From positions 248,001-312,000 of the forward strand of contig NZ_FOGU01000002.1 of NCBI RefSeq assembly GCF_900111315.1: 64,000 nt of DNA, read 5' to 3'. Below the pieces are notes generated by a model. That model was given only the letters and a program-made list of their open reading frames with translations, ran no database searches and had not been told where the DNA came from. Source of the stretch: Tranquillimonas rosea. Lineage in GTDB: Bacteria > Pseudomonadota > Alphaproteobacteria > Rhodobacterales > Rhodobacteraceae. Positions within the stretch are counted from its first letter, which is position 1. Every line of letters starts with the position of its first letter. Below, piece by piece: positions 1-9,024 of this stretch. The translations under genes were made by a program, and so were the position numbers.

Positions 1-659
1 GCTCGATCGTCAGCGACCCGATGTTCTGGCGCTATCTCGGCAACTCGCTGCTCATCTCGACGTTGGCGGTGGTGCTGACGCTGATCGTCGGCGCGGCGGC
101 GGCCTATGTCTTTGCCCAGATCCGGTTCTTCGGCTCGCGCATGCTGTTCTCGTACCTGCTGCTGGGTCTGATGTTCCCGTTCGCCACGGCGATCCTGCCG
201 CTGTTCATCAAGGTCCGCGACATCGGGCTCTTGGACACCTACTGGGCGGTGATCCTGCCGCAGGCGGCGTTCAGCCTGAGCCTTGCCATCCTGCTGTTCC
301 GCACCTTCTTCGAGCAGCTGCCGAAAGAGCTGTTCGAGGCCGCCTATATCGACGGCTGCGGCTACGTGCGCTTCTTCTGGCGCTTCACCCTGCCGCTGTC
401 GACGCCGATCCTGGCGACGGTGGGCGTGTTCGTCTTCGTTCAGAGCTGGAACAACTTCCTGTTGCCGCTGGTGGTGCTGAACAGCCGCGAGGCGTTCACC
501 TGGCCCTTGGGCATGATGCAGTTCCGCGGAGAGTTCGTGACCGAGTGGAACCGCACGCTGGCCTTCGTGACGCTGACCATCGTGCCCGCGATCGTCTTCT
601 TCCTCGCCGCGCAGAAATACATCGTCGCCGGTCTCACGGGCGGCGCCGTCAAGGGATGA
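1..659 (+). CDS. Sugar ABC transporter permease, MalG type (5' end outside window)
   Basis: This is the second inner-membrane permease subunit of a carbohydrate importer. The frame is open to the window edge (first whole codon at base 3), so the start is missing; about 218 of the usual 270-300 residues are present. Several hydrophobic segments are visible. Near residue 110 from the internal Met at base 21 lies the EAA loop (FEAAYIDGCG), the family signature that docks on the ATPase. The C-terminus is complete. The beta-xylosidase gene follows after 2 nt and the matching ATPase lies two genes on, so the cargo is probably a xyloside or xylo-oligosaccharide. That cargo is inferred from context; the binding protein and first permease must lie upstream of the window. 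Confidence 0.92.
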   Translation, partial: SIVSDPMFWRYLGNSLLISTLAVVLTLIVGAAAAYVFAQIRFFGSRMLFSYLLLGLMFPFATAILPLFIKVRDIGLLDTYWAVILPQAAFSLSLAILLFRTFFEQLPKELFEAAYIDGCGYVRFFWRFTLPLSTPILATVGVFVFVQSWNNFLLPLVVLNSREAFTWPLGMMQFRGEFVTEWNRTLAFVTLTIVPAIVFFLAAQKYIVAGLTGGAVKG

Positions 660-661
660 CC

Positions 662-2305
662 ATGACCGAAATCCAGAACCCGATCCTGCCCGGCTTCAAC
701 CCGGACCCCTCGATCCTGCGTGTCGGCGACGACTACTACATCGCGACCTCGACGTTCGAGTGGTATCCGGGCGTGCAGATCCATCACTCGCGCGACCTGA
801 GGCACTGGCGGCTGCTGACGCGCCCGCTGGACCGGGCGGCGCAGCTCGACATGCGGGGCGACCCGGATTCGGGCGGCGTCTGGGCGCCGTGCCTGACCCG
901 CGCGGACGGGCAGTTCTGGCTGATCTACACCGACATGAAGCGCCGCGACGGGGCGTGGAAGGACAGCCACAACTACCTCGTCACCGCCCCCGCGATCGAG
1001 GGGCCGTGGTCCGATCCGGTCTACCTGAACTCGTCGGGGTTCGACCCGTCGCTGTTCCACGACGAGGACGGGCGCAAGTGGCTTCTCAACATGGTCTGGG
1101 ACCACAACCAAACCGGGGGCGACCGGTTCGGCGGCATCCTGTGCCAGGAATACTCGGTGGCCGAGCAGCGGCTGACGGGGCCGGTGCACAACATCTACCG
1201 CGGCACCGATCACAAGCTGACAGAGGGGCCGCATCTCTACCGCCGCGACGGCTACTACTACCTGCTGACGGCCGAGGGCGGCACCGGCTATGACCACGCG
1301 GTGACGATGGCGCGCTCGCGCGACCTGCTGGGCCCGTATGAGACCGATCCCCAAAAGCACCTCGTCACCGCCAAGGACGCGCCCGACGCGTATCTGCAAC
1401 GCGCGGGTCACGGTGACATCGTCGAGACGCAGGGCGGGGAATTCTACCTGGTGCATCTGTGCTCTCGCCCGCTGGACGAGACCCGCGCGACCGAGACGGG
1501 GCGCGCGGACGGCATCCACGCCGACGATGTGCGCCGCTCGCCCCTGGGCCGCGAGACCGCGATCCAGAAACTGACATGGGAGCCCGGCGCCTTTCCCCGT
1601 CTGGCCCATGGCGGCCCGGCGCCCGCCGCGACGGTCCCGGCGCCCGACCTGCCCGAGCATCCATTCGATGCCACGCCGGCGCGGACCACGTTCGCCCCCG
1701 ACCGCCTGCCGATCGACTTCCAGTGGCTGCGCATCCCCGCGCCCGAACGGCTGTTCTCACTGACCGAGCGGCCCGGCGCGCTGCGGCTCTTCGGGCGGGA
1801 ATCGCCGGGTTCGCAGTTCGAGCATGCGCTGGTGGCCCGCCGCCAGACCGAAATCGCCTTTACCGCCGAGACCGAGATCGACATGCAGCCGGGCGACTAC
1901 CAGCACTTCGCCGGTCTCGTGGCGTGGTACGGGCGATTCAAGTTCCACTACCTCGCCGTCACCGCCAACGAGGCGGGCGAGCGGGTGCTGACGGTCTATT
2001 CCTGTCCCGCCGACTGGCCCGACGCGCGGATTACCCTGCCGATTGCGCCGATCCCGCTGCCGGGCGAGGCCCCGGTCCGGCTGGGTTGCGACGTCGACGG
2101 GGCGGTGCTGCGGTTCCGCTATGCCCGCGAGGGCGGCGACTGGCGCGACCTCGGGATCGCGCTCGACCAGTCGGCGATCTCGGACGAGGCGGGGAACGGA
2201 CCCGGAAACAACTTTACCGGCGCCTTCGTGGGGATGTGCGCGCACGATACGTCGGGCCGCGGCCGGCCCGCCGATTTCCTGCACTTCTTCTACGAGGCCC
2301 GGTGA
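662..2305 (+). CDS. xynB: Glycoside hydrolase family 43 beta-xylosidase
   Basis: Exo-beta-xylosidase releasing xylose from xylo-oligosaccharides, 547 aa. The N-terminal five-blade propeller domain opens with NPDPSIL. The three GH43 acidic residues can be placed: D15 (base, in NPDPS), D128 (pKa modulator, in SGFDPS) and E188 (acid, in LTEGPH). This spacing is almost identical to that of the Selenomonas enzyme SXA (D14, D127, E186). A C-terminal beta-sandwich of about 200 residues (from about 345) completes the usual architecture. There is no signal peptide, so hydrolysis is cytoplasmic, after import. I chose ATG 662 because AAGGG sits 6 nt upstream; an ATG at 656 overlaps the permease stop but has no spacing. 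Side arabinofuranosidase activity is possible in this family. Confidence 0.93.
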   Translation: MTEIQNPILPGFNPDPSILRVGDDYYIATSTFEWYPGVQIHHSRDLRHWRLLTRPLDRAAQLDMRGDPDSGGVWAPCLTRADGQFWLIYTDMKRRDGAWKDSHNYLVTAPAIEGPWSDPVYLNSSGFDPSLFHDEDGRKWLLNMVWDHNQTGGDRFGGILCQEYSVAEQRLTGPVHNIYRGTDHKLTEGPHLYRRDGYYYLLTAEGGTGYDHAVTMARSRDLLGPYETDPQKHLVTAKDAPDAYLQRAGHGDIVETQGGEFYLVHLCSRPLDETRATETGRADGIHADDVRRSPLGRETAIQKLTWEPGAFPRLAHGGPAPAATVPAPDLPEHPFDATPARTTFAPDRLPIDFQWLRIPAPERLFSLTERPGALRLFGRESPGSQFEHALVARRQTEIAFTAETEIDMQPGDYQHFAGLVAWYGRFKFHYLAVTANEAGERVLTVYSCPADWPDARITLPIAPIPLPGEAPVRLGCDVDGAVLRFRYAREGGDWRDLGIALDQSAISDEAGNGPGNNFTGAFVGMCAHDTSGRGRPADFLHFFYEAR

Positions 2306-2329
2306 TGCAACGAACGAGGAGAGTCCGTC

Positions 2330-3340
2330 ATGGCTGAAGTCCGCCTGCAGAACGTCAGCAAGGCGTTCGGCAATCTCACCGTCATCCCGGACCTGAACCT
2401 GACCGTGCCCGACGGGTCGTTCACGGTTCTGGTTGGGCCGTCGGGCTGCGGCAAGTCCACGCTCTTGCGGATCATCTCGGGGCTCGAGATGCCGAGCGAG
2501 GGGGACGTGATGATCGGTGGCGACACGGTCACGCTGGAAGAGCCGTCGAAGCGCGGCATCTCGATGGTGTTCCAGTCCTACGCGCTCTATCCGCACATGA
2601 CGGTGGCGCAGAACATCGATTTCGGCCTGCGCCTGTCCAAGACCTCGGCCGAAGAGCGCGAGGCCCGCGTGGCCGAGGCGGCGCGCATCCTGGCCCTGGA
2701 GGACTACCTCGACCGCAAGCCGGGGCAGCTGTCCGGCGGCCAGCGGCAGCGCGTGGCGATCGGCCGGTCGATCGTTCGCAAGCCGCGGGTGTTCCTGTTC
2801 GACGAGCCGCTGTCGAACCTCGACGCCGCGTTGCGTACGCAGATGCGGGTCGAGCTGGCACAGCTGCACCAATCGCTCGACGCGACGATGATCTACGTCA
2901 CCCACGATCAGGTCGAGGCGATGACCCTGGCGGACCAGATCGTCGTGATGAACGCCGGCCGGATCGAGCAGGTCGGCGCGCCGATGGACCTCTACGACCG
3001 GCCGCAGACCGAGTTCGTCGCCGGCTTCATCGGCTCGCCCAAGATGAACCTGCTGTCCGGCTCGGCCATCGGTCGGGACGACGTGAAAACCGTGGGCATC
3101 CGGCCCGAGCACATCACCGTCGATGCCGAGAGCGGCGACTGGCCGGCGACGGCGCAAGTTGTCGAGACGCTGGGCGCAGACACCATCGCCTACATGAAGG
3201 GCGACGACATGGGCGACGTGACCGTTCGTCTGCCCGGCCACATGCGGCTGACGGCGGGCGAGCGCCTGTACCTGACGCCGGCGCGCGAGAACCTGCACCT
3301 TTTCGGGCATGACGGCGCCCGCATGGAGACCCACGCATGA
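2330..3340 (+). CDS. ugpC: Sugar ABC transporter ATP-binding protein (MalK/UgpC type)
   Basis: ATPase of a carbohydrate ABC importer, 336 aa. Walker A GPSGCGKST is at residues 36-44, Q-loop near 82, signature LSGGQ at 134-138, Walker B FLFDEP at about 155-160 and H-loop His at 192. The C-terminal 100 residues form the TOBE/OB regulatory region typical of MalK, UgpC and ThuK. It lies between the beta-xylosidase and the Gfo/Idh dehydrogenase and overlaps the latter by ATGA, so it should be translated with them. It probably energises the permease at the window start. The ugpC symbol reflects the family name, not a glycerol-phosphate substrate. Confidence 0.93.
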   Translation: MAEVRLQNVSKAFGNLTVIPDLNLTVPDGSFTVLVGPSGCGKSTLLRIISGLEMPSEGDVMIGGDTVTLEEPSKRGISMVFQSYALYPHMTVAQNIDFGLRLSKTSAEEREARVAEAARILALEDYLDRKPGQLSGGQRQRVAIGRSIVRKPRVFLFDEPLSNLDAALRTQMRVELAQLHQSLDATMIYVTHDQVEAMTLADQIVVMNAGRIEQVGAPMDLYDRPQTEFVAGFIGSPKMNLLSGSAIGRDDVKTVGIRPEHITVDAESGDWPATAQVVETLGADTIAYMKGDDMGDVTVRLPGHMRLTAGERLYLTPARENLHLFGHDGARMETHA

Positions 3341-4446
3341 CCCCCCTTGGCATCGGCATCGTCGGCTGCGGCGTCATCAGCGACATCTACCTCAAGAACG
3401 CGGCGCTGTTCCCGCAGATCGAGGTGCGCGCGGTCGCCGATCAGCGCCCCGAGGCCGCGCGCGAGAAGGGCGAGGCCCACGGCGTGCCCGCGATGGGAAC
3501 GGTCGCGCTGCTGAACCGCGACGACATCGACATCGTGCTTAACCTGACCGTTCCGGCCGCGCACGTGGAGGTCGGGCTCGCCGCGCTCGCGTCGGGCAAG
3601 CACGTCTATTCCGAAAAGCCGCTGGCCGGCAGCGTGGCCGAGGCGCGGCAACTGACCGACGCCGCCGCGGCGCGGGGGCTGCGGCTGGGCTGCGCGCCCG
3701 ACACGTTCCTCGGCGGCGCGCACCAGACCGCACGGGCGCTGGTGGACGCGGGCCGGATCGGCCGGCCGACCGCCGGCACCGCGACGCTGATGCTGGCGGG
3801 CCACGAGCGCTGGCATCCTAATCCCGACTTCTACTACGCCGGGGCCGGGGCGGGGCCGCTGATGGACATGGGCCCCTACTACGTCACCGCGATGGTCAAC
3901 CTTCTGGGTCCGGTGTCGCGGGTCACCGCCATGGCGGCCAGGGGGCGCGAGACGCGCACCATCGCCACCGGCCCCCGCGCGGGTGAGGAGGTGCCGGTCG
4001 AGGTGCCGACCCACATCACCGGCGTGATGGAATTCGCCAGCGGCGCGCTGGTGCAGATCGTCACCAGCTTCGACGTCAGGGCGCACCGGCACACGCCGCT
4101 GGAGCTCTACGGCACCGAAGGTTCGCTGCTGATCCCCGACCCGAACCGCTTCGACGGCACGGTCGAGCTGTTCGCCAGCGACTGGCAGGCGCAGGAGACC
4201 GGCCACGCCCACGGCGACGGCAATTATCGTGGGCTGGGGCTGGCGGACATGGCCGCCGGCATCGCCGAAGGGCGCCCGCACCGCGCCTCGGGCGCGCTCG
4301 CGCTGCATGCGCTCGACGTGATGGAATCGCTCCTGGCCTCGGCCGCGAGCGGCACGGCGGTGACGCTTTCGACAACCTGCGAGCGGCCCGCGCCGCTTGC
4401 CCCCGGCGGCCATACCGGTCGGATCGAGACAATGGAGACGGCATGA
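3337..4446 (+). CDS. Gfo/Idh/MocA family NAD(P)-dependent sugar dehydrogenase (ThuB-like context)
   Basis: Predicted cytoplasmic sugar oxidoreductase, 369 aa. A Rossmann motif GxGxxS occurs at residues 10-15 (GCGVIS), and the family-typical EKP triad at 93-95 contributes the conserved lysine. The C-terminal half is the GFO_IDH_MocA substrate-binding sheet. It overlaps the ATPase gene before it and the ThuA-like gene after it, both by ATGA. In Sinorhizobium thuEFGKAB, a Gfo/Idh protein (ThuB) beside ThuA oxidises the imported disaccharide at C3. By analogy this protein may oxidise a xyloside or xylose. That role is inference; the family also includes inositol and glucose dehydrogenases. Confidence 0.88.
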   Translation: MTPLGIGIVGCGVISDIYLKNAALFPQIEVRAVADQRPEAAREKGEAHGVPAMGTVALLNRDDIDIVLNLTVPAAHVEVGLAALASGKHVYSEKPLAGSVAEARQLTDAAAARGLRLGCAPDTFLGGAHQTARALVDAGRIGRPTAGTATLMLAGHERWHPNPDFYYAGAGAGPLMDMGPYYVTAMVNLLGPVSRVTAMAARGRETRTIATGPRAGEEVPVEVPTHITGVMEFASGALVQIVTSFDVRAHRHTPLELYGTEGSLLIPDPNRFDGTVELFASDWQAQETGHAHGDGNYRGLGLADMAAGIAEGRPHRASGALALHALDVMESLLASAASGTAVTLSTTCERPAPLAPGGHTGRIETMETA

Positions 4447-5084
4447 CCAAGGCACTGATTTTCTACGGCGGCTGGGACGGCCACGAACCCGAGGCGACCT
4501 CGGCCATCGTCGAGCGGATGCTGACGGACGAGGGGATAGAGGTGCGGCGCGAGGCGGGCACCGGCGTGTTGGCCGAGGACGATCTCGGCCGCTACGACCT
4601 GATCGTGCCGATGACGACCCAGGTGCAGATCGACAAGGATGCGTTGCAGAACCTGATCGCGGCGGTCGAGGCGGGCAGCGGCCTGGGCGGCTTTCACGGC
4701 GGCATGGGCGATGCGTTCCGGATGGAGCCGGCCTATCAGTTCATGGTCGGCGGCCAGTGGGTCGCCCATCCCGGCAACATCATCGACTATCGCGTCGAGA
4801 TCACGCGCCCCGACGATCCGGTCGTGGCGGGGATCGGCGACTTCGACTATCGCTCCGAGCAGTACTTCATGCATGTCGATCCTGGGATCGAGGTGCTGGC
4901 GACGACGACCTTCGATGGCACCCACGCGCCCTGGACGAAGGGCACCGTCATGCCGGTGGTGTGGAAGCACCGCTACGGCGCGGCGCGCGTCTTCTACTCG
5001 GCGCTGGGGCACGTGGCGTCCGAGTTCGAGGCGCCGCAGATGAAGGAGATCCTGCGCCGCGGGCTGTTGTGGGCCGCGCGCTGA
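4443..5084 (+). CDS. ThuA-like (trehalose utilization) domain protein
   Basis: Protein of 213 aa with the ThuA fold, a class I glutamine amidotransferase-like alpha/beta domain without the usual catalytic Cys. Visible marks are the N-terminal ALIFYGGWDGHEP strand-turn and the GGFHGGMGDAFR segment around residues 80-91, both typical of ThuA proteins. The biochemical function of the family is still poorly defined. It is often encoded beside a Gfo/Idh dehydrogenase in operons for di- or oligosaccharides, as here, where it starts inside the stop codon of that gene. It probably acts on the oxidised (3-keto) sugar; this is inference from neighbours. Confidence 0.85.
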   Translation: MTKALIFYGGWDGHEPEATSAIVERMLTDEGIEVRREAGTGVLAEDDLGRYDLIVPMTTQVQIDKDALQNLIAAVEAGSGLGGFHGGMGDAFRMEPAYQFMVGGQWVAHPGNIIDYRVEITRPDDPVVAGIGDFDYRSEQYFMHVDPGIEVLATTTFDGTHAPWTKGTVMPVVWKHRYGAARVFYSALGHVASEFEAPQMKEILRRGLLWAAR

Positions 5085-5144
5085 GATTGGGATGACACCG
5101 ACCGCGCCGACCGAGGCGGCGCATGACTGGCCGAGAGGGGCAAA

Positions 5145-6446
5145 ATGACTGATTTCTTCAATGATATTCCGCAGATCCGGTACGAGGGCCCGGACACCGA
5201 CAACGAGTTCGCCTTCCGCCACTACAACCCCGACGAGATGGTCATGGGCAAGCGGATGGAGGATCACCTGCGTCTCGCCGTTGCCTACTGGCACTCCTTC
5301 GCGTGGGAGGGCGGCGATCCGTTCGGCGGGCGCACCTTCGACCGGCCGTGGTTCGGCGATACGATGGACCATGCCAAGATCAAAGCCGACGCAGCGTTCG
5401 AGCTGTTCGGCATCCTCGGCCAGCCGTTCTTCTGCTTTCACGATGTGGACGTGCGGCCCGAGTTCGACAGCCTCGCCGACAACATCTCGGCGCTCGACGA
5501 GATCGCCGATTATTTCGGCGGCAAGATGGAGCAGACCGGCACCAAGCTGCTGTGGGGGACGGCGAACCTGTTCTCGCACCGCCGCTTCATGTCCGGTGCG
5601 GCCACGAACCCCGATCCCGACGTGTTCGCGTGGTCGGCGGCGACCATCAAGGGCTGCCTCGACGCGACGCACCGGCTGGGCGGTGCGAACTACGTCATGT
5701 GGGGCGGTCGCGAGGGCTACGAGACGCTGCTGAACACCGATCTCGGACGCGAGGCCGAGCAGATGGCCCGGATGCTGTCGATGGTCATCGACTACAAGCA
5801 CAAGATCGGCTTCAAGGGCCAGATCCTGATCGAGCCCAAGCCGCAGGAGCCCACCAAGCACCAGTACGATTTCGACGTGGCGACCTGCTATGGCTTCCTC
5901 AAGCGCTTCGGGCTGGAGGACGAGGTCCGGCTGAACATCGAGCAGGGCCACGCCATCCTGGCCGGTCACTCGTTCGAGCACGAGCTTGCGCTGGCCGCGT
6001 CGCTGGGGATGCTCGGCTCGATCGACATGAACCGCAACGACTACCAGTCGGGCTGGGACACCGACCAGTTCCCCAACAACACGCCCGAGGTCGCGCTGGC
6101 CTATTACGAAGTGCTCCGGGCCGGCGGCTTTACCACCGGCGGCACCAACTTCGACGCCAAGCTGCGCCGGCAGTCGCTGGACCCCGAGGATCTGGTGCTG
6201 GCCCATGTCGGCGGCATGGATGTCTGTGCTCGCGGCCTGAAGGCGGCTGCGGCGATGATCGAGGACGGCACGCTCGAGGCGTGGCGGGCCGAGCGTTATG
6301 CGGGCTGGGACACCGACTCCGCCCGGCAGATGCTGCAGAGCGACCTTGCCTCGATCGACAAGCGCGTGCGCGACGAGGACCTTCGCCCCGAGCCGCGTTC
6401 GGGCCGGCAGGAGAGGTTGGAGAACATCGTCAACCGCTTCGTCTGA
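5145..6446 (+). CDS. xylA: Xylose isomerase
   Basis: Converts D-xylose to D-xylulose, 433 aa, a length typical of class II xylose isomerases. Active-site landmarks are present: H99 and D102 (FHDVD), E230 and K232 (EPKP), E266 and H269 (EQGHA), D294 (GSIDMNRND) and the D305/D307 pair (WDTDQFPN). These provide the catalytic His-Asp pair and both divalent metal sites. It follows the ThuA-like gene after 60 nt with a GAGAGGGG Shine-Dalgarno sequence, and is last in the xyloside operon. No xylulokinase gene is in the window; it may lie upstream. Its stop is only 9 nt from the stop of the convergent btuD gene, with no terminator between them. Confidence 0.97.
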   Translation: MTDFFNDIPQIRYEGPDTDNEFAFRHYNPDEMVMGKRMEDHLRLAVAYWHSFAWEGGDPFGGRTFDRPWFGDTMDHAKIKADAAFELFGILGQPFFCFHDVDVRPEFDSLADNISALDEIADYFGGKMEQTGTKLLWGTANLFSHRRFMSGAATNPDPDVFAWSAATIKGCLDATHRLGGANYVMWGGREGYETLLNTDLGREAEQMARMLSMVIDYKHKIGFKGQILIEPKPQEPTKHQYDFDVATCYGFLKRFGLEDEVRLNIEQGHAILAGHSFEHELALAASLGMLGSIDMNRNDYQSGWDTDQFPNNTPEVALAYYEVLRAGGFTTGGTNFDAKLRRQSLDPEDLVLAHVGGMDVCARGLKAAAAMIEDGTLEAWRAERYAGWDTDSARQMLQSDLASIDKRVRDEDLRPEPRSGRQERLENIVNRFV

Positions 6447-6455
6447 GGTCTCGCG

Positions 6456-7214
6456 CTAGCGGATCACCTCGATCGGCTGAAAGATCGGGCCCTCTTCCGT
6501 CTGACGGTGGAGGGCCCTGACATGAAACACCTCGGCCAGCCGTTCCGGCGTCAGCACCGCGTCCGGTGCGCCGTCGGCGACGATCCGGCCCCGGTCCATC
6601 ATCACCAGCCGGGTGCAGTGCCGCGCCGCCAGCGGCAGGTCGTGCAACGAGACGACGACCGCGTGCCCCGAGGCGGCGAGACCGGCGAAGGTCTGCATCG
6701 TCGCGATCTGGTAGGCCGGGTCGAGCCCGGCGATCGGTTCGTCGGCCAGGATCAGCGGCGTCTCCTGCGCCAGCGCCCGCGCGATCAGGACGCGCGCCTG
6801 CTCGCCGCCCGACAGGCGGGTGGCGGTGCGGTGGCGCAGCGGGTCCAGCTCCATCCGCGCCAGCGCCCGGTCGACGCTGGCATGGTCGGCCGCCGCGGGG
6901 CGCTGGCCGCCAGCCATGTGCGGCAGCCGTCCCAGCATCACCAGCGTCTCGACCGTCACCGGCCACGCGATCTCGCGCGATTGGGGCATCCACGCCGCCG
7001 TGCGGGCACGCTCTCGGGCCGGGAGCGCGGCGAGCGACGACCGCCCGCGCGCGCCGAGCAGCCCCAGCGCCGCGCGCATCAGCGTCGTCTTGCCCGCGCC
7101 GTTCGGGCCGATCAGGCCCACCAGTTCACCGGCACCCACGGACAGCGTCGCGTCCCGCAGGACGGGCCGTCCCCGCAGGCTGACCGAGAGCGCGTCGAGC
7201 GACAGGACCGTCAT
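6456..7214 (-). CDS. btuD: Cobalamin ABC transporter ATP-binding protein
   Basis: ATPase of a FecCD/BtuCD-type importer, 252 aa. Walker A GPNGAGKT is at residues 36-43, signature LSGGEQARV follows in the second half, and Walker B LILADEPIAGLDP comes after it. The ATG overlaps the permease stop by ATGA. Siderophore and haem ATPases look alike. The cobalamin assignment rests on the B12 riboswitch at the head of this four-gene operon, which is strong context. It is the last gene of the operon and converges on xylA with a 9-nt gap. Confidence 0.9.
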   Translation of the reverse strand: MTVLSLDALSVSLRGRPVLRDATLSVGAGELVGLIGPNGAGKTTLMRAALGLLGARGRSSLAALPARERARTAAWMPQSREIAWPVTVETLVMLGRLPHMAGGQRPAAADHASVDRALARMELDPLRHRTATRLSGGEQARVLIARALAQETPLILADEPIAGLDPAYQIATMQTFAGLAASGHAVVVSLHDLPLAARHCTRLVMMDRGRIVADGAPDAVLTPERLAEVFHVRALHRQTEEGPIFQPIEVIR

Positions 7215-8194
7215 GCCATCTCTCTCCGCGTGCGGTAGATCAGGTGCAGGAACAGTGGCGCCCCCACCAGCGCCGTCAGCACGCCCAGCTTCAGGTCGCG
7301 CTCGGGCAGGATCACGCGGACGGCGATGTCGGCGGCCAGCACCATCGCCGCGCCGCCGAGCGCGCTGGCCCAGAGCAGGCGACCGGGCCGGGCCCCGACG
7401 GCGGGCCGCAGCAGGTGCGGCACGACGAGGCCGACGAAGCCGATCGTTCCCGCAACCGCCGTCGCCGCGCCGACGACGCAGGCCGTCCCGCCGATCAGCG
7501 CGAGGCGCAGGCGGGCGGGGCGGATGCCCATCGCCGCCGCCGCGTCCTCGCCCAGTGTCAGCGCGTCCAGCCCGCGGGCCAGTGTCGCGAGCAGAACCCA
7601 GCCGGCGCCCATCAGCGGCAAGGCCAGCCACACATGCCGCATCGACCGGTCCGCGAGAGAGCCCATCATCCAGAACACGATCTCGTTCGCGGCATAGGGG
7701 TTGGGCGAGAGGTTCAGCACCAGCGAGGTCAGCGCCCCCGCCAGTGCCGAGATCGCGATCCCGGCGAGGATCAGCGTCAGCGACGTGCCGCGCGGCCCGG
7801 CGAGTGCGACGACCAGCCCGGTGCCCACCAGCGCGCCCGCCAGCGCCATCGCCGGCAGGCCGAGCGCAACGGTCGCCGCGATGCCGGTATGGATCGCCAG
7901 GACCGCGCCCAGTGCGGCCGAGGCCGACACGCCGATCAGCCCCGGCTCGGCCAGCGGGTTGCGCAGATAACCCTGCATCGCCGCGCCGGACAGCCCGAGG
8001 CTGGCCCCGACCATGACGCCCAGCAGGGCGCGCGGCAGGCGGATTTCCCGCATGATCAGCGTCAGCGGCCCGCCGTCGCCGCCGACCAGGGCGGAGAGGC
8101 TTTGGAAGGGGCCGGCTCCCGCGGGGCCGATGGCCAGCGCGGCGAGGAACAGCGCCGCCACCAGCGCGCCGAGGGCCAGCATCAGTCGCGTCAC
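7211..8194 (-). CDS. btuC: Cobalamin ABC transporter permease (FecCD/BtuC family)
   Basis: Multi-spanning inner-membrane permease, 327 aa, of the FecCD family (usually about ten helices). Family marks include REIRLPRALLGVMVGASLGLSG near residue 47, with NPLAEPGLIG after it, and GTIGFVGLVVPHLLR in the last third. The start is taken as GTG 8194, which overlaps the btuF stop by GTGA; an in-frame ATG follows four codons later. With BtuD it forms the vitamin B12 channel across the inner membrane. Substrate is inferred from the riboswitch. Confidence 0.9.
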   Translation of the reverse strand: MTRLMLALGALVAALFLAALAIGPAGAGPFQSLSALVGGDGGPLTLIMREIRLPRALLGVMVGASLGLSGAAMQGYLRNPLAEPGLIGVSASAALGAVLAIHTGIAATVALGLPAMALAGALVGTGLVVALAGPRGTSLTLILAGIAISALAGALTSLVLNLSPNPYAANEIVFWMMGSLADRSMRHVWLALPLMGAGWVLLATLARGLDALTLGEDAAAAMGIRPARLRLALIGGTACVVGAATAVAGTIGFVGLVVPHLLRPAVGARPGRLLWASALGGAAMVLAADIAVRVILPERDLKLGVLTALVGAPLFLHLIYRTRREMA

Positions 8195-9024
8195 GGGGCG
8201 TCGTCCCCGATCCCGCGGCGCAGGGCGCGCATCTCTGCCACCGCGTCCAGGACGTGCGGCGTGCCGCAGGACCAGTCGGCGTCGATATGACCCCGCGCGG
8301 CGCCGATGGCGGCGAGCGCGGGGTGGTCCAGAACGGACTCGGCGCGCGACCGGCCGGGATAGGGGCGCGAGGCGACGATCGCGTCGGGCCGCGCCATCGC
8401 CAGCACCTCGAGCGGCATGGCGCCGCCGTTCGGATAGCCCGCCTCGTCCGCGATGTTGTCGAAGCCTGCGGTGGCCAGGATCTGCCCCGCAAGCGACCCG
8501 TTGCCCGACGTATACCCGTTCGCGGCGTAAAGCGCGGCCGAGGGGCGGTTTCCGTCCGTCGCTCGCAGCTCGGCGAGGCGGGCGTCGAAGGCCGCGACCA
8601 GCTCCGCCGCCCGGTCCTCGCGCCCCAGCACTTCGCCCATACGGGTCAGCCGGTCGCGAACGTCGTCCAGCGAACTGGCGGGCTGGAACACCACGACGCG
8701 GATGCCGAGGCGGCGCAGCATGTCGGTCGTCGCGCGCGTGGCAAAGCCACCCGACAGGACGAGGTCGGGCCGCATGAGGTAGATCTCCTCGGCCCGCCCG
8801 TGGTTCAGCGGATAGGCCGCGGCGGCCTCGGGCATCGACGACGACCGGGGATCGGCGGCGAGATAGGAGACCGAGTGCAGCTGTCCCGCGCCGGCCACCA
8901 GCATCGCCAACTGGTCGGTGCACAGGTTGGTCGACACGACGCGGGCCGGCGGGTCGCCGGCCCCGGCGGGGCCGCCCATGAGGCCGGCCAGCACCAGGGC
9001 CATCAGGCTCCTACCAGCGCGCAT
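8191..9024 (-). CDS. btuF: Periplasmic cobalamin-binding protein
   Basis: Substrate-binding protein of a BtuF/FhuD-type importer, 277 aa, with an N-terminal signal peptide (cleavage probably after the alanine/glycine run near residue 23). The mature start, RVVSTNLCTDQLAMLVA, resembles the opening of BtuF-like class III binding proteins. The segment RAEEIYLMRPDLVLSGG is the usual second strand of the N-lobe. I chose ATG 9024, which lies within the last 14 nt of btuB, because it starts directly with the positively charged signal region; an upstream ATG would add 12 non-signal residues. It delivers B12 from the outer-membrane receptor to BtuCD. Confidence 0.88.
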   Translation of the reverse strand: MRAGRSLMALVLAGLMGGPAGAGDPPARVVSTNLCTDQLAMLVAGAGQLHSVSYLAADPRSSSMPEAAAAYPLNHGRAEEIYLMRPDLVLSGGFATRATTDMLRRLGIRVVVFQPASSLDDVRDRLTRMGEVLGREDRAAELVAAFDARLAELRATDGNRPSAALYAANGYTSGNGSLAGQILATAGFDNIADEAGYPNGGAMPLEVLAMARPDAIVASRPYPGRSRAESVLDHPALAAIGAARGHIDADWSCGTPHVLDAVAEMRALRRGIGDDAP

